From: Pelagihabitans pacificus | Lineage (GTDB): Bacteria; Bacteroidota; Bacteroidia; Flavobacteriales; Flavobacteriaceae | NCBI RefSeq assembly: GCF_009371985.2 | Contig: NZ_VIKU02000001.1 | Span: 1,612,001 to 1,676,000, forward strand | Direction: 5' to 3' | Length of the DNA: 64,000 bases | Part shown: in pieces, positions 25,949 to 34,000 of the stretch | How the letters are laid out: every line of letters begins with the position of its first letter | Numbering within the stretch: the first letter of the stretch is position 1 | Program-made: the position numbers and the translations under genes | Notes under the pieces: model-generated | Seen by the model: the letters and a program-made list of their open reading frames with translations, nothing else | Databases searched by the model: none | Told to the model about the DNA's origin: nothing

Positions 25949-28927
25949 TCATTTACTATGGGTTTCTGCAGTGGTCATAAACGAAGGAATCCACTGATCG
26001 GCATACATACCATATACCAATCCTATTTCGTTATCAAAGACATGTTGTTCATCCTTTCCGGCATCAAAATTCACGTGATAAACATATACTTTGATTTGAT
26101 TTTCCCTAAATGCCGAGAGTAATTGCTTTTTGTTGGCGATATTTCTACGCGACATGGCAATGTGGTTGACATTGTTTGCCTTCAAGTAGGACATAATATC
26201 CCCTTCAATCTTGCCCAAAAGACTTTCTGAAAGCAAGGGGACTACTCCGACCGTGACCGCCTCTTTAACCGCAGAAAGACTAAACAGTTCCATCATGAGA
26301 CGATTTTTATCTACAAATTGTGAGGCAAAATTTTCCGGGTTATTGACCTTGTCGGTTATCAGTATCGCATCGGAATGCTTCCCAAACCACTCGTTGATCG
26401 TGCGCATATCCAAGGGGGTGTACTTATCGCGTATTTTATACTGTTTGAATTCTGAAAGGGAGACAGGGGTATTCCCCAGGTATTTGGTTTCTTTGGCCCA
26501 ATGACCCCAATCATGCGCGGCGACATACTCCCCGTCGGAAGTTTCGAGTATGTCAAGTTCGAAAAGACGAAATCCTTCCGCGTAATTATAATCGAGTGCC
26601 TCCCTGGTATTTGTATACTTAATGCCATTTATCATTCCACCAGCATGGGCAATATAACGATCTGTCCTGGGAACAAATTCCAATTTGGATGGAGCAAAAT
26701 AGCTGTTATTATTCTTGATATCTTTAGGGTAGGGAACGTCCGTTTTTAAGGTCGTACCATCTACGAGCTCAATTTGTTTTCCCTCAAGGCTATAGCCTAA
26801 ATAGGCTTGTCTGTCCAATAGTCCACTTAGTTTTTCTAACCCTAATGCCTTGAGTTCATTTGAAAAATGATGTAGACTTTTGGCGGCCGAGTCATGGGCA
26901 AGAATGATGTACTGTGCATTGTCTTTCGTCAAGCTTTCCAATATGCCGATAAATGCTTTCGTATCCTCCCGACTACCGTAAGTATCAAAAGTTCTGTGTT
27001 CGTACCCCATTTTCGTGGTATTGAAGTAAAGGAGGGTCAGGCCTCTAGATACCTGTTCTTTCTTACCCCTTATTGAGAAACTACTGGGCTTTTTGGCGTT
27101 CCAGCTATTGCTCTCAAGGATGATGTATTCCTGTTTATCCTCCACAAGGGCAATACTGCCCAAGAGTGCTAAATCATCCTTGTCAAAAACTAGTTCGTCC
27201 GTACCTTTTTTTGTGATTCCAAAGTGATGTTCACCCTTAAGAGACCCATGAAGATTCCCATTCGTCACAAAAATATCCAAATAGGCAAATGACTTGGGAT
27301 CATTGAGCAATCGGTTTATCTCTATTTGATAGTCATTAAAAGGTCTTAGATTTTTATCAAATAAAACACGTTGGCACGATCCCCTATCCGGTAACTTGTT
27401 CGACAGCACCATAAGGTCTTCGCTGTTCCTGATTTCAAATTCCGCCTTTTCTTTGTTTATCGTAACGTAAATTCCATCTTCGCAGTCCAGTGTTTTAAGC
27501 GCTGCATCATTCAGCCTTAACAGATTTTTATCGTTCTGGCGCAAAAATGCGTTTTTATCCGGCTCGATTATAAAATCGGTCAGGAACTTTGCATTATGTT
27601 TGACCCCCGCCCCATCCAAGATAAGTTTAGGAAGGTCAATTTGGTAAATGTCTTGGTTCAGCCGATATGTTGATCGTACAGCTTCTGAGTTCGTGATAAC
27701 ATATAGGGACCGTTCCTCAAAATCTTCCAAAACCCTTGATTTGTTTCCCATTAAGAGATGATCGGGATATATATAAAAGACTGTATTCGAAAGCATCCCT
27801 TCCTTGTCCATGAAATCTATCAAGTCTCCCACAAAATAATCTGTTGCCGAGACCATTAATTCCAACCTGCTCTTTTGAGAGGGTAATAGACTGTCAACCC
27901 TTCTATCTGGAACTCCATTGGGAAAATGTGTTGAAATTGAGGAGAGGAACAAGGCAAAGGGTTCTGTGGATTCTTTTTTTAAAAGAAGCTCCTTCTTAAA
28001 TTCGGCAAACAGGTCCATATCCTGAATACCCCAATCCACTACGTCATATTTGGTGTCAAAGTCTTTTTCCGATTTGACTGTAAAGCCGAGGGTTTTTAGC
28101 ATATCATCAATTCCGGAATACTCTTTTTTTCCAATAAAATATTGGAGATCATAACCTGCACTTTTTAGTACATCCGCTAGGGACGTGAGTTTATTTTCAT
28201 AACTATTCTGAAAAACACTGTTGCCATGGGTCCCGAAAAAAGCAGGTACCCCGGTCACCATGGTATACATAGATGCTGAGGTCCATCCTCCAGCCGGGGA
28301 TTGCTTCATATTGTAAAAGGAATGGCGCTTCGCTAGGTCGGATAGGTTTGGGGTAAGGTGCTTTAATTTTGCTCCCAAATATCCCTTTTCCATGGATTCC
28401 AAGGATAGAACAATGATATTCTTTCCCTTGGAGGCCTTTATTTTTTCCTTTCCAACGTACTGGTTTTCATCAATGTTAAGGGAAGAAAGTGCCTCATTGA
28501 AGGAAGCGTTCCCAGCAAATTTTAGCAGTATTGTTGAATAGGCGTTATTGAGAATACCGCCAGATAAACTCAACACAATGACACCTACAACCAGTCCTAC
28601 GACCAAAGGAAGCCGATTATGAAAATTGGACCTAATAAACCTAGCGAGGTAGTGGATGAGCACTATACTTCCAAATAGGGCCAAGACTACTAAGACCCCT
28701 TCTTTTCCAAAAAATCCGGCAACAGAGAGCACGTCTCCTAGATTAAAATTCTCATAAAACCTATAATCGGCAATTTCTCCGGTTACAATGACCGAACTGA
28801 GTTGGACGACATATATAAGGGCTAAAAAAAAAGATAGGAATACTGAAAAAACCTTGTTTCCTAATGGAATAAAAGACCTGATAATTGACAGAATCAGTAA
28901 TAGTATAATCAGTTGAATTGCCAACAT
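25949..28927 (-). CDS. Membrane phosphoglycerol transferase-like / ILEI / GDPD three-domain fusion
   Basis: A 992-residue protein. Four membrane helices occupy about residues 3-22, 27-49, 74-94 and 106-126. Residues 168-445 form a sulfatase/alkaline-phosphatase-fold domain of the OpgB/LtaS kind: Glu178 in L-S-L-E-S, Thr216 in G-G-W-T-S-A-S in the nucleophile position, His334 in S-T-H-F, Asp389-His390 in Y-P-D-H. The M-x-T-M-V-T-G-V-P-A-F-F stretch recalls the OpgB active-site region. Residues 601-712 are an ILEI/FAM3-like domain (R-G-L-T-L-L-Y-F, F-D-T-Y-G, L-A-H-D-S-A-A, R-Q-A-Y). Residues 755-985 are a GDPD-like barrel (His761, Glu790, Asp792, His805, Lys860). Domains 2 and 3 resemble the 445-residue protein at 9021-10358 throughout. 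The catalytic parts should face the periplasm. Probable role: transfer of phosphoglycerol from phosphatidylglycerol to a surface glycan, plus its removal. Confidence 0.85.
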   Translation of the reverse strand: MLAIQLIILLLILSIIRSFIPLGNKVFSVFLSFFLALIYVVQLSSVIVTGEIADYRFYENFNLGDVLSVAGFFGKEGVLVVLALFGSIVLIHYLARFIRSNFHNRLPLVVGLVVGVIVLSLSGGILNNAYSTILLKFAGNASFNEALSSLNIDENQYVGKEKIKASKGKNIIVLSLESMEKGYLGAKLKHLTPNLSDLAKRHSFYNMKQSPAGGWTSASMYTMVTGVPAFFGTHGNSVFQNSYENKLTSLADVLKSAGYDLQYFIGKKEYSGIDDMLKTLGFTVKSEKDFDTKYDVVDWGIQDMDLFAEFKKELLLKKESTEPFALFLSSISTHFPNGVPDRRVDSLLPSQKSRLELMVSATDYFVGDLIDFMDKEGMLSNTVFYIYPDHLLMGNKSRVLEDFEERSLYVITNSEAVRSTYRLNQDIYQIDLPKLILDGAGVKHNAKFLTDFIIEPDKNAFLRQNDKNLLRLNDAALKTLDCEDGIYVTINKEKAEFEIRNSEDLMVLSNKLPDRGSCQRVLFDKNLRPFNDYQIEINRLLNDPKSFAYLDIFVTNGNLHGSLKGEHHFGITKKGTDELVFDKDDLALLGSIALVEDKQEYIILESNSWNAKKPSSFSIRGKKEQVSRGLTLLYFNTTKMGYEHRTFDTYGSREDTKAFIGILESLTKDNAQYIILAHDSAAKSLHHFSNELKALGLEKLSGLLDRQAYLGYSLEGKQIELVDGTTLKTDVPYPKDIKNNNSYFAPSKLEFVPRTDRYIAHAGGMINGIKYTNTREALDYNYAEGFRLFELDILETSDGEYVAAHDWGHWAKETKYLGNTPVSLSEFKQYKIRDKYTPLDMRTINEWFGKHSDAILITDKVNNPENFASQFVDKNRLMMELFSLSAVKEAVTVGVVPLLSESLLGKIEGDIMSYLKANNVNHIAMSRRNIANKKQLLSAFRENQIKVYVYHVNFDAGKDEQHVFDNEIGLVYGMYADQWIPSFMTTAETHSK

Positions 28928-28952
28928 TCCATGTCATTTGGATAATTGTCTG

Positions 28953-28960
28953 CAAATATA
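28953..28960 (-). promoter_or_regulatory. -7 element for the phosphoglycerol fusion-lipid kinase unit
   Basis: The minus strand reads TATATTTG, an exact TAnnTTTG, 25 bp upstream of the ATG at 28927. It sits in a 163-bp divergent region shared with the epimerase gene. Confidence 0.5.
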
Positions 28961-29044
28961 GCGGACTACCACTTAAAACGCTAATCGCAGTTATGAACGA
29001 AAAGAATCGCAACTTACCAGAGACGGATAAAGACTCAAATTTCC

Positions 29045-29052
29045 TACTTTTG
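29045..29052 (+). promoter_or_regulatory. -7 element for the epimerase-led operon
   Basis: TACTTTTG matches TAnnTTTG, 38 bp before the ATG at 29091. It is divergent from the element at 28953. No -33 TTG was seen. Confidence 0.45.
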
Positions 29053-29090
29053 AAACTTAGATTCATCACGGAACAAAAACCAATCATTGC

Positions 29091-30224
29091 ATGAAACATA
29101 TTTTGATTACCGGTGGGGCAGGATTTATTGGTTCCAATCTCGCACTAAAACTGATTTCCAAGGGCTATGAAATTACTGTTTTGGACAGTCTTTCAGAGCA
29201 AATCCATGGAAAAGACCCCGAGGAATCCTCACCCTTGTACAATTCCATAAAAGATAAGGTCAAATTGATCAAAGGGGATGTTACCAATATTGGGGATTGG
29301 AAAAAAGCCATAGCAGGGCAGGATGCTATAGTCCACTTTGCGGCAGAGACAGGAACGGGTCAGTCTATGTACGAAGTGAATAAATATGTATCTGTCAACA
29401 TACAGGGAACTGCACTCATGTTAGACCTTTTGGTCAATATGTCCAACGGTGTAAAAAAAGTGATTATCGCCTCGTCTAGATCAATTTATGGAGAGGGAAA
29501 GTACTTTAGCAAAGAATTGGGGCATGTATATCCGGAGCACAGGGACGGGGCCGATATGGACCAAAAGGACTTTGAGGTGAAGTACCCTGACAGTTCGCCC
29601 TTGGAATTGGTAGCGACTGATGAAGAATCAAAAATACATCCATCATCGGTTTACGGAATAACCAAGCAGAATCAGGAGCAGATGGTGATGACCGTATGCC
29701 CTACCGTTGGAATCTCGCCCGTGGCCTTCCGTTACCAAAACGTGTATGGCCCTGGGCAATCCTTGTCCAATCCATATACCGGAATTCTATCCATTTTTTC
29801 CACCCAGATCAAGAATGGCAACGGCATCAACATTTTTGAGGACGGCAAAGAAAGCCGTGATTTTGTCTATATAGACGATGTGGTCGATGCGACTATTCTT
29901 GGACTGGAAAAGGAGGAGGCCAATGGGGAAGTTTTTAATGTAGGAACGGGAGTGGCAACGGATGTGGTTACCGTTGCCAATACCCTAATTCAAAACTATG
30001 GGATCGAAACCCCATTGACCATTACTGGGAATTACAGGCTTGGGGATATACGACATAATTATGCAGACCTTAGTAAGATAAGGGCCAAACTGGGTTTTGA
30101 ACCGAAGGTCGATTTCAAAGAGGGCATTCGCTGTTTCACGGAATGGGTGAACACCCAAGAAATCAAGGAAGACCATTATGAAAAGTCCATCGCTGAAATG
30201 AAGAAGAAGGGCATGTACAGGTAA
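29091..30224 (+). CDS. NAD-dependent nucleotide-sugar epimerase, possibly dTDP-L-rhamnose 4-epimerase
   Basis: The 377-residue extended SDR has G-G-A-G-F-I-G-S at residues 8-15, I-I-A-S-S-R-S-I-Y-G, catalytic S-S-V-Y-G-I-T-K and the C-terminal R-L-G-D-I-R-H-N-Y-A-D. An insertion after the active-site Ser strand (about residues 140-180) ending in P-L-E-L-V-A-T-D-E is like that of WbiB/Tll-type dTDP-L-rhamnose 4-epimerases. With rmlBACD nearby this would give dTDP-6-deoxy-L-talose. The alternative is a UDP-glucose 4-epimerase relative; SDR substrate assignment from motifs alone is unsure. It leads a second glycan operon. Confidence 0.75.
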   Translation: MKHILITGGAGFIGSNLALKLISKGYEITVLDSLSEQIHGKDPEESSPLYNSIKDKVKLIKGDVTNIGDWKKAIAGQDAIVHFAAETGTGQSMYEVNKYVSVNIQGTALMLDLLVNMSNGVKKVIIASSRSIYGEGKYFSKELGHVYPEHRDGADMDQKDFEVKYPDSSPLELVATDEESKIHPSSVYGITKQNQEQMVMTVCPTVGISPVAFRYQNVYGPGQSLSNPYTGILSIFSTQIKNGNGINIFEDGKESRDFVYIDDVVDATILGLEKEEANGEVFNVGTGVATDVVTVANTLIQNYGIETPLTITGNYRLGDIRHNYADLSKIRAKLGFEPKVDFKEGIRCFTEWVNTQEIKEDHYEKSIAEMKKKGMYR

Positions 30225-30227
30225 GCT

Positions 30228-30899
30228 ATGAGAAAAATCCTTTCCTTATTCCTACTACTAATTTCAATCGCTTCCTATGGACAGGACTTTGGGATAAGTG
30301 CTGGAATAAACAGTTTCAACCTAAGGGAGCATTTTATTCCTACCCCTAGAAGTTGTTGCAAGACCAGCACGTCGGATTTTTTAAATTATCAAAACGTATT
30401 TGGTGTCAACTTTGGCGGATTTGCGAATTTTAGACTCAACGACCTGTTGTCAATCTTGGGAGAGCTGCAATATAGTCAAAAAGGATTTCAGGCAGATGGC
30501 GTCAAAAACCCTTTTCTGGAATTTCAAACCGAATATTATGCCCGAAAACTCACACTTAATTATTTGGAGCTCCCCATAATGCTAAAAGCAACCATCGGGA
30601 AACAAAAAAAATGGTCTCCATATGCATTGGGAGGAATCTATTTTTCATATTTGCTAAGTGGTAGGCACCAGCTATACGATGCTCCACCAAATGTTCGTGT
30701 CAATTCGGTAGATGAGCTTATGGACAATTTTGATTGGGGCATTCGAGCGGGTTTGGGGGTTACCTATCTAAGGTTTTCTATGGATGTAAATTTTGTGGCA
30801 GGGATATATAATGCTACTGGCCCCTTTCCTTTTGGTGCCAGAAAAAAGAACGTGGGATGGAACGCTACATTGAGGTACTGGATAAATGTACGAAAATAG
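30228..30899 (+). CDS. Outer-membrane beta-barrel protein (porin family)
   Basis: The 223-residue protein has a clear signal peptide (M-R-K-I-L-S-L-F-L-L-L-I, cleavage after S-Y-G before Q). It then alternates in the manner of an OmpA/OmpW-like eight-stranded barrel (PF13568-like), ending in aromatic-rich R-Y-W-I-N-V. It begins 3 bp after the epimerase stop, an unusual place for a barrel, inside a glycosylation operon. No catalytic motif was seen; its role is unknown, perhaps envelope structure. Confidence 0.8.
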   Translation: MRKILSLFLLLISIASYGQDFGISAGINSFNLREHFIPTPRSCCKTSTSDFLNYQNVFGVNFGGFANFRLNDLLSILGELQYSQKGFQADGVKNPFLEFQTEYYARKLTLNYLELPIMLKATIGKQKKWSPYALGGIYFSYLLSGRHQLYDAPPNVRVNSVDELMDNFDWGIRAGLGVTYLRFSMDVNFVAGIYNATGPFPFGARKKNVGWNATLRYWINVRK

Positions 30900-30937
30900 A
30901 TTTTGCAAAATTTCACCATAGGCGTAATCAGACTTAT

Positions 30938-31792
30938 ATGAATGATTTCATAAACTCCCTCTCGATTATTATCGTGGTATACAACACCGCCCTGGATGAT
31001 TCCGAGTCGTTCCAATCGGTGGTGGCAATGGTAGGGAACGGAACCCCGCTAGATATCTTCGTTTATGACAACTCCCCCAACCCACAGCGCATTGGAGAGT
31101 ATCCCGGATTGCGGATTACTTATTTTCATGACCCAAAAAACTCCGGGGTGAGTAAAGCATACAATACCGGGGCCGCCCATGCCCGGCAGCACCAAAATAA
31201 ATGGGTCTTACTTCTCGATCAAGACACTGTTTTGCCCTATACCATCCTGGCCGACTATGAAAAAGCAGTGGCCCAAAACCCGGAAATTGATCTGTTTGTT
31301 CCCATACTACGTTTGGCCAACGGCAAAATATTCTCTCCTTGTACCTTTAAATTTAAAAGGGGGTTTTATCCCGATGATCTGAAATTGGGTGTAAACCCAC
31401 TAGACCGATTATCCCCGGTGAACAGTGGAATGCTGGTGAGCGTTGAAGCTTTTTTTAGTGTTGAAGGATATAATGAGCAGGTAAAACTGGATTTTGCCGA
31501 CTTTCAGTTTATTGAGCGTTTTCGAAAGCGATATCCCGATTTTTATGTGATGGATGTGGAATGCCAACAGGATTTCTCGGATGACGAAGTTTCTTATTCC
31601 AGTCAGGCAAACCGGTTTAAGTATTATTGCGAAGGGGCGCGAAATATCGAAAAAAGAGGGGTTTGGGATTGGCTTCAGTATAATGGAGTCGTTTTTCTTA
31701 GGGCCTTGAGACTAACGGGGCGGTACAGGGAATGGCAGTTTTTAAAGACCTATTTCAACAATTTTTTGTTTCCTAACCATTCAAAGCCATAG
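30938..31792 (+). CDS. Family 2 glycosyltransferase (rhamnosyltransferase-like)
   Basis: From the ATG at 30938 the protein has 284 residues and begins M-N-D-F-I-N-S-L-S-I-I-I-V-V-Y-N-T, as GT2 enzymes do. Further motifs are K-N-S-G-V-S-K-A-Y-N-T-G and the D-x-D-type L-L-D-Q-D-T. The frame is open further upstream to 30857, but that start lies inside the barrel gene and adds 27 residues without family character. It resembles rhamnosyltransferases with L-D-Q-D, consistent with the dTDP-rhamnose genes in the locus, but the donor is not proven. Confidence 0.85.
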   Translation: MNDFINSLSIIIVVYNTALDDSESFQSVVAMVGNGTPLDIFVYDNSPNPQRIGEYPGLRITYFHDPKNSGVSKAYNTGAAHARQHQNKWVLLLDQDTVLPYTILADYEKAVAQNPEIDLFVPILRLANGKIFSPCTFKFKRGFYPDDLKLGVNPLDRLSPVNSGMLVSVEAFFSVEGYNEQVKLDFADFQFIERFRKRYPDFYVMDVECQQDFSDDEVSYSSQANRFKYYCEGARNIEKRGVWDWLQYNGVVFLRALRLTGRYREWQFLKTYFNNFLFPNHSKP

Positions 31793-31843
31793 CAAACACC
31801 TGGATTTGTCTTAAGTTTGCACCCAGATACCATCCCTGACCGC

Positions 31844-32563
31844 ATGAAGATTTCAGTTTGCATGGCCACCTACAATGGAGCGCAATTTTTACGGGAGCAA
31901 CTGGACTCTGTATTGAAGCAATTATCCGCCAATGACGAATTGATTATTTCGGACGATGGTTCCACAGATCGAACGGTCGATATCATTGAGTCTTACGCTG
32001 ACGAGCGAATACAACTATTTCACTCAACCCATCAAAATCTGATCTTCAATTTCGAAAATGCCTTGAAAAGGGCAAGCGGGGACCTTATTTTCCTATGCGA
32101 CCAAGATGACATCTGGTTCGATAATAAGGTAGAGAAATGTGTTCACTATCTAAAAAAATACGCATTGGTATTTTCAAATGCGGCCATGTTTCAAGGAGAA
32201 AAAATAGAGGAAAACGAGCTTTTCTTTAAAGATTCCAGAAAGAAGACCGGCACACTGTCCAATTTGATTAAAGTTAAGTTTTTGGGGGCCACGATGGCCT
32301 TTAGAAGAGCTATTTTGGAAAGGGCCCTTCCCTTTCCGCGAAATTTGGCGATGCATGATATCTGGCTGGGAATGATTGCCGAAACAACGGCCTCTACCTT
32401 TTATATCGATGAACCTCTTATTTATTATCGAAGGCACCAAAATACCGCCTCCACCGCAGGTAATAAAAGTAAAAATTCCCTTTACACTAAAATAAAGATC
32501 AGATATGACCTTGTAATCAACCTATGCAAGCGCGTTTGGTTTAAGAAACCAGAAAACAACTAA
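31844..32563 (+). CDS. Family 2 glycosyltransferase
   Basis: The 239-residue enzyme starts M-K-I-S-V-C-M-A-T-Y-N-G-A-Q-F-L, with S-D-D-G-S-T-D and the metal motif L-C-D-Q-D-D. It is of the short GT2 type common for rhamnosyl transfer. An upstream in-frame TTG at 31817 is possible, but a TAAGTTTG element (31812-31819) overlaps it, so the ATG at 31844 is preferred. It is followed at 14 bp by the MBOAT gene. Confidence 0.87.
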   Translation: MKISVCMATYNGAQFLREQLDSVLKQLSANDELIISDDGSTDRTVDIIESYADERIQLFHSTHQNLIFNFENALKRASGDLIFLCDQDDIWFDNKVEKCVHYLKKYALVFSNAAMFQGEKIEENELFFKDSRKKTGTLSNLIKVKFLGATMAFRRAILERALPFPRNLAMHDIWLGMIAETTASTFYIDEPLIYYRRHQNTASTAGNKSKNSLYTKIKIRYDLVINLCKRVWFKKPENN

Positions 32564-32577
32564 GTTTTACTTCCAAT

Positions 32578-33996
32578 ATGGTATTTAGCTCTACGGTTTT
32601 TCTTTTTATTTTCTTGCCGCTGGTTTTGACTATCAATTTTTTATTGAAACAGGAGTATCGAAATTTTTTCCTCCTTCTTGCCAGTTTGGTGTTTTATGCA
32701 TGGGGTGAGGGCATCCTAGTTTTACTTATGCTTTCTTCTATAAGTGTCAATTACATTTCAGGAATTGGTATCTCGTATTTTCTCGAACGCAAGCACAGCT
32801 ATTCTAAAATAATTTTGGCCTTGGCGGTGACCGTCAATCTTAGCCTTTTGTTTTATTACAAGTATGCCAATTTCATTGTAGCGACCCTCAAGGAAATGGG
32901 GTTTTACCTGGAATACGACCATAAAAATATTCTCTTGCCAATTGGGATCTCATTCTTTACCTTCCAAGGCATTTCTTATTTGGTGGACGTGCACCGAAAA
33001 GAAACTCCAGTGCAACATAACCTCTTTCATTTGGGGTTATATATCTCGTTTTTTCCACAGTTGATTGCAGGCCCCATTGTGCGGTACCATGATATTGCCC
33101 AAGAGATAAAGGAGCGTTCTATCGATGTGTCTTTGTTCACCGCGGGAGTAATTAGGTTTATCCGTGGCCTTGCCAAAAAAGTAATTATTGCAAACAGTGC
33201 CGCCCTAATTGCCGACCAGGTATTTTCTGTTACAGTTACTGAAATATCTACCCTTACCGCTTGGATGGGCATTATATGCTATACCATTCAAATATATTTT
33301 GATTTTTCCGGCTATTCGGATATGGCCATAGGATTGGGAAAAATGTTGGGGTTCAATTTTAAGGAGAATTTTAACTATCCCTACATTTCTAAGTCTATCC
33401 AGGATTTTTGGAGAAGATGGCATATTTCACTTTCAACCTGGTTCAGGGACTATTTATACATTCCTTTGGGGGGCAACAGAAAAGGCCTAGGGAGAACCTA
33501 TGCCAATTTGATCATTGTTTTTTTTGTTACCGGGCTGTGGCATGGGGCTAGTTGGAACTTTGTCTTTTGGGGCCTTTTCCATGGTGCCTTTCTTATATTG
33601 GAGCGAAGCGGGATTTTAGATACTAAAAAATGGCCTATAATGTTTCAGCATATTTATGTCTTGGGAACTGTTGTCGTGGGATGGGTATTTTTCAGGGCAG
33701 AAACGATGACCGATGCATTCGCTTATTTAAACAATATGATCGGACGGTCTGGAGGGGACGATACTACTGCTCTAATCTATGTAAACCCTTATGTGCTGTT
33801 TATAATGCTATTAGCAATTATTTTTTCCATGCCGGTACGTCAAAGAATGAATGAAGCCATTTTGAAGGTTAAGTCGACTTGGGTACGGACAGGGTTTAGA
33901 ACTGGGATTTATTTTTTTTATATCGCCTTGTTGGTATTGTCCATTATAGAATTGGCACAATCCAGTTATAACCCTTTTATTTATTATAGATTTTGA
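32578..33996 (+). CDS. MBOAT family O-acyltransferase (AlgI-like)
   Basis: This is a 472-residue polytopic protein of the AlgI/DltB class. It has the R-R-W-H-I-S-L-S-T-W-F-R-D-Y-L-Y-I-P-L-G-G-N block and the presumed catalytic His322 in G-L-W-H-G-A-S-W-N-F. It should pass acyl (usually acetyl) groups through the inner membrane. The AlgX-like gene begins 4 bp after its stop, giving the usual two-part glycan O-acetylation system. Confidence 0.93.
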   Translation: MVFSSTVFLFIFLPLVLTINFLLKQEYRNFFLLLASLVFYAWGEGILVLLMLSSISVNYISGIGISYFLERKHSYSKIILALAVTVNLSLLFYYKYANFIVATLKEMGFYLEYDHKNILLPIGISFFTFQGISYLVDVHRKETPVQHNLFHLGLYISFFPQLIAGPIVRYHDIAQEIKERSIDVSLFTAGVIRFIRGLAKKVIIANSAALIADQVFSVTVTEISTLTAWMGIICYTIQIYFDFSGYSDMAIGLGKMLGFNFKENFNYPYISKSIQDFWRRWHISLSTWFRDYLYIPLGGNRKGLGRTYANLIIVFFVTGLWHGASWNFVFWGLFHGAFLILERSGILDTKKWPIMFQHIYVLGTVVVGWVFFRAETMTDAFAYLNNMIGRSGGDDTTALIYVNPYVLFIMLLAIIFSMPVRQRMNEAILKVKSTWVRTGFRTGIYFFYIALLVLSIIELAQSSYNPFIYYRF

Positions 33997-34000
33997 GATA

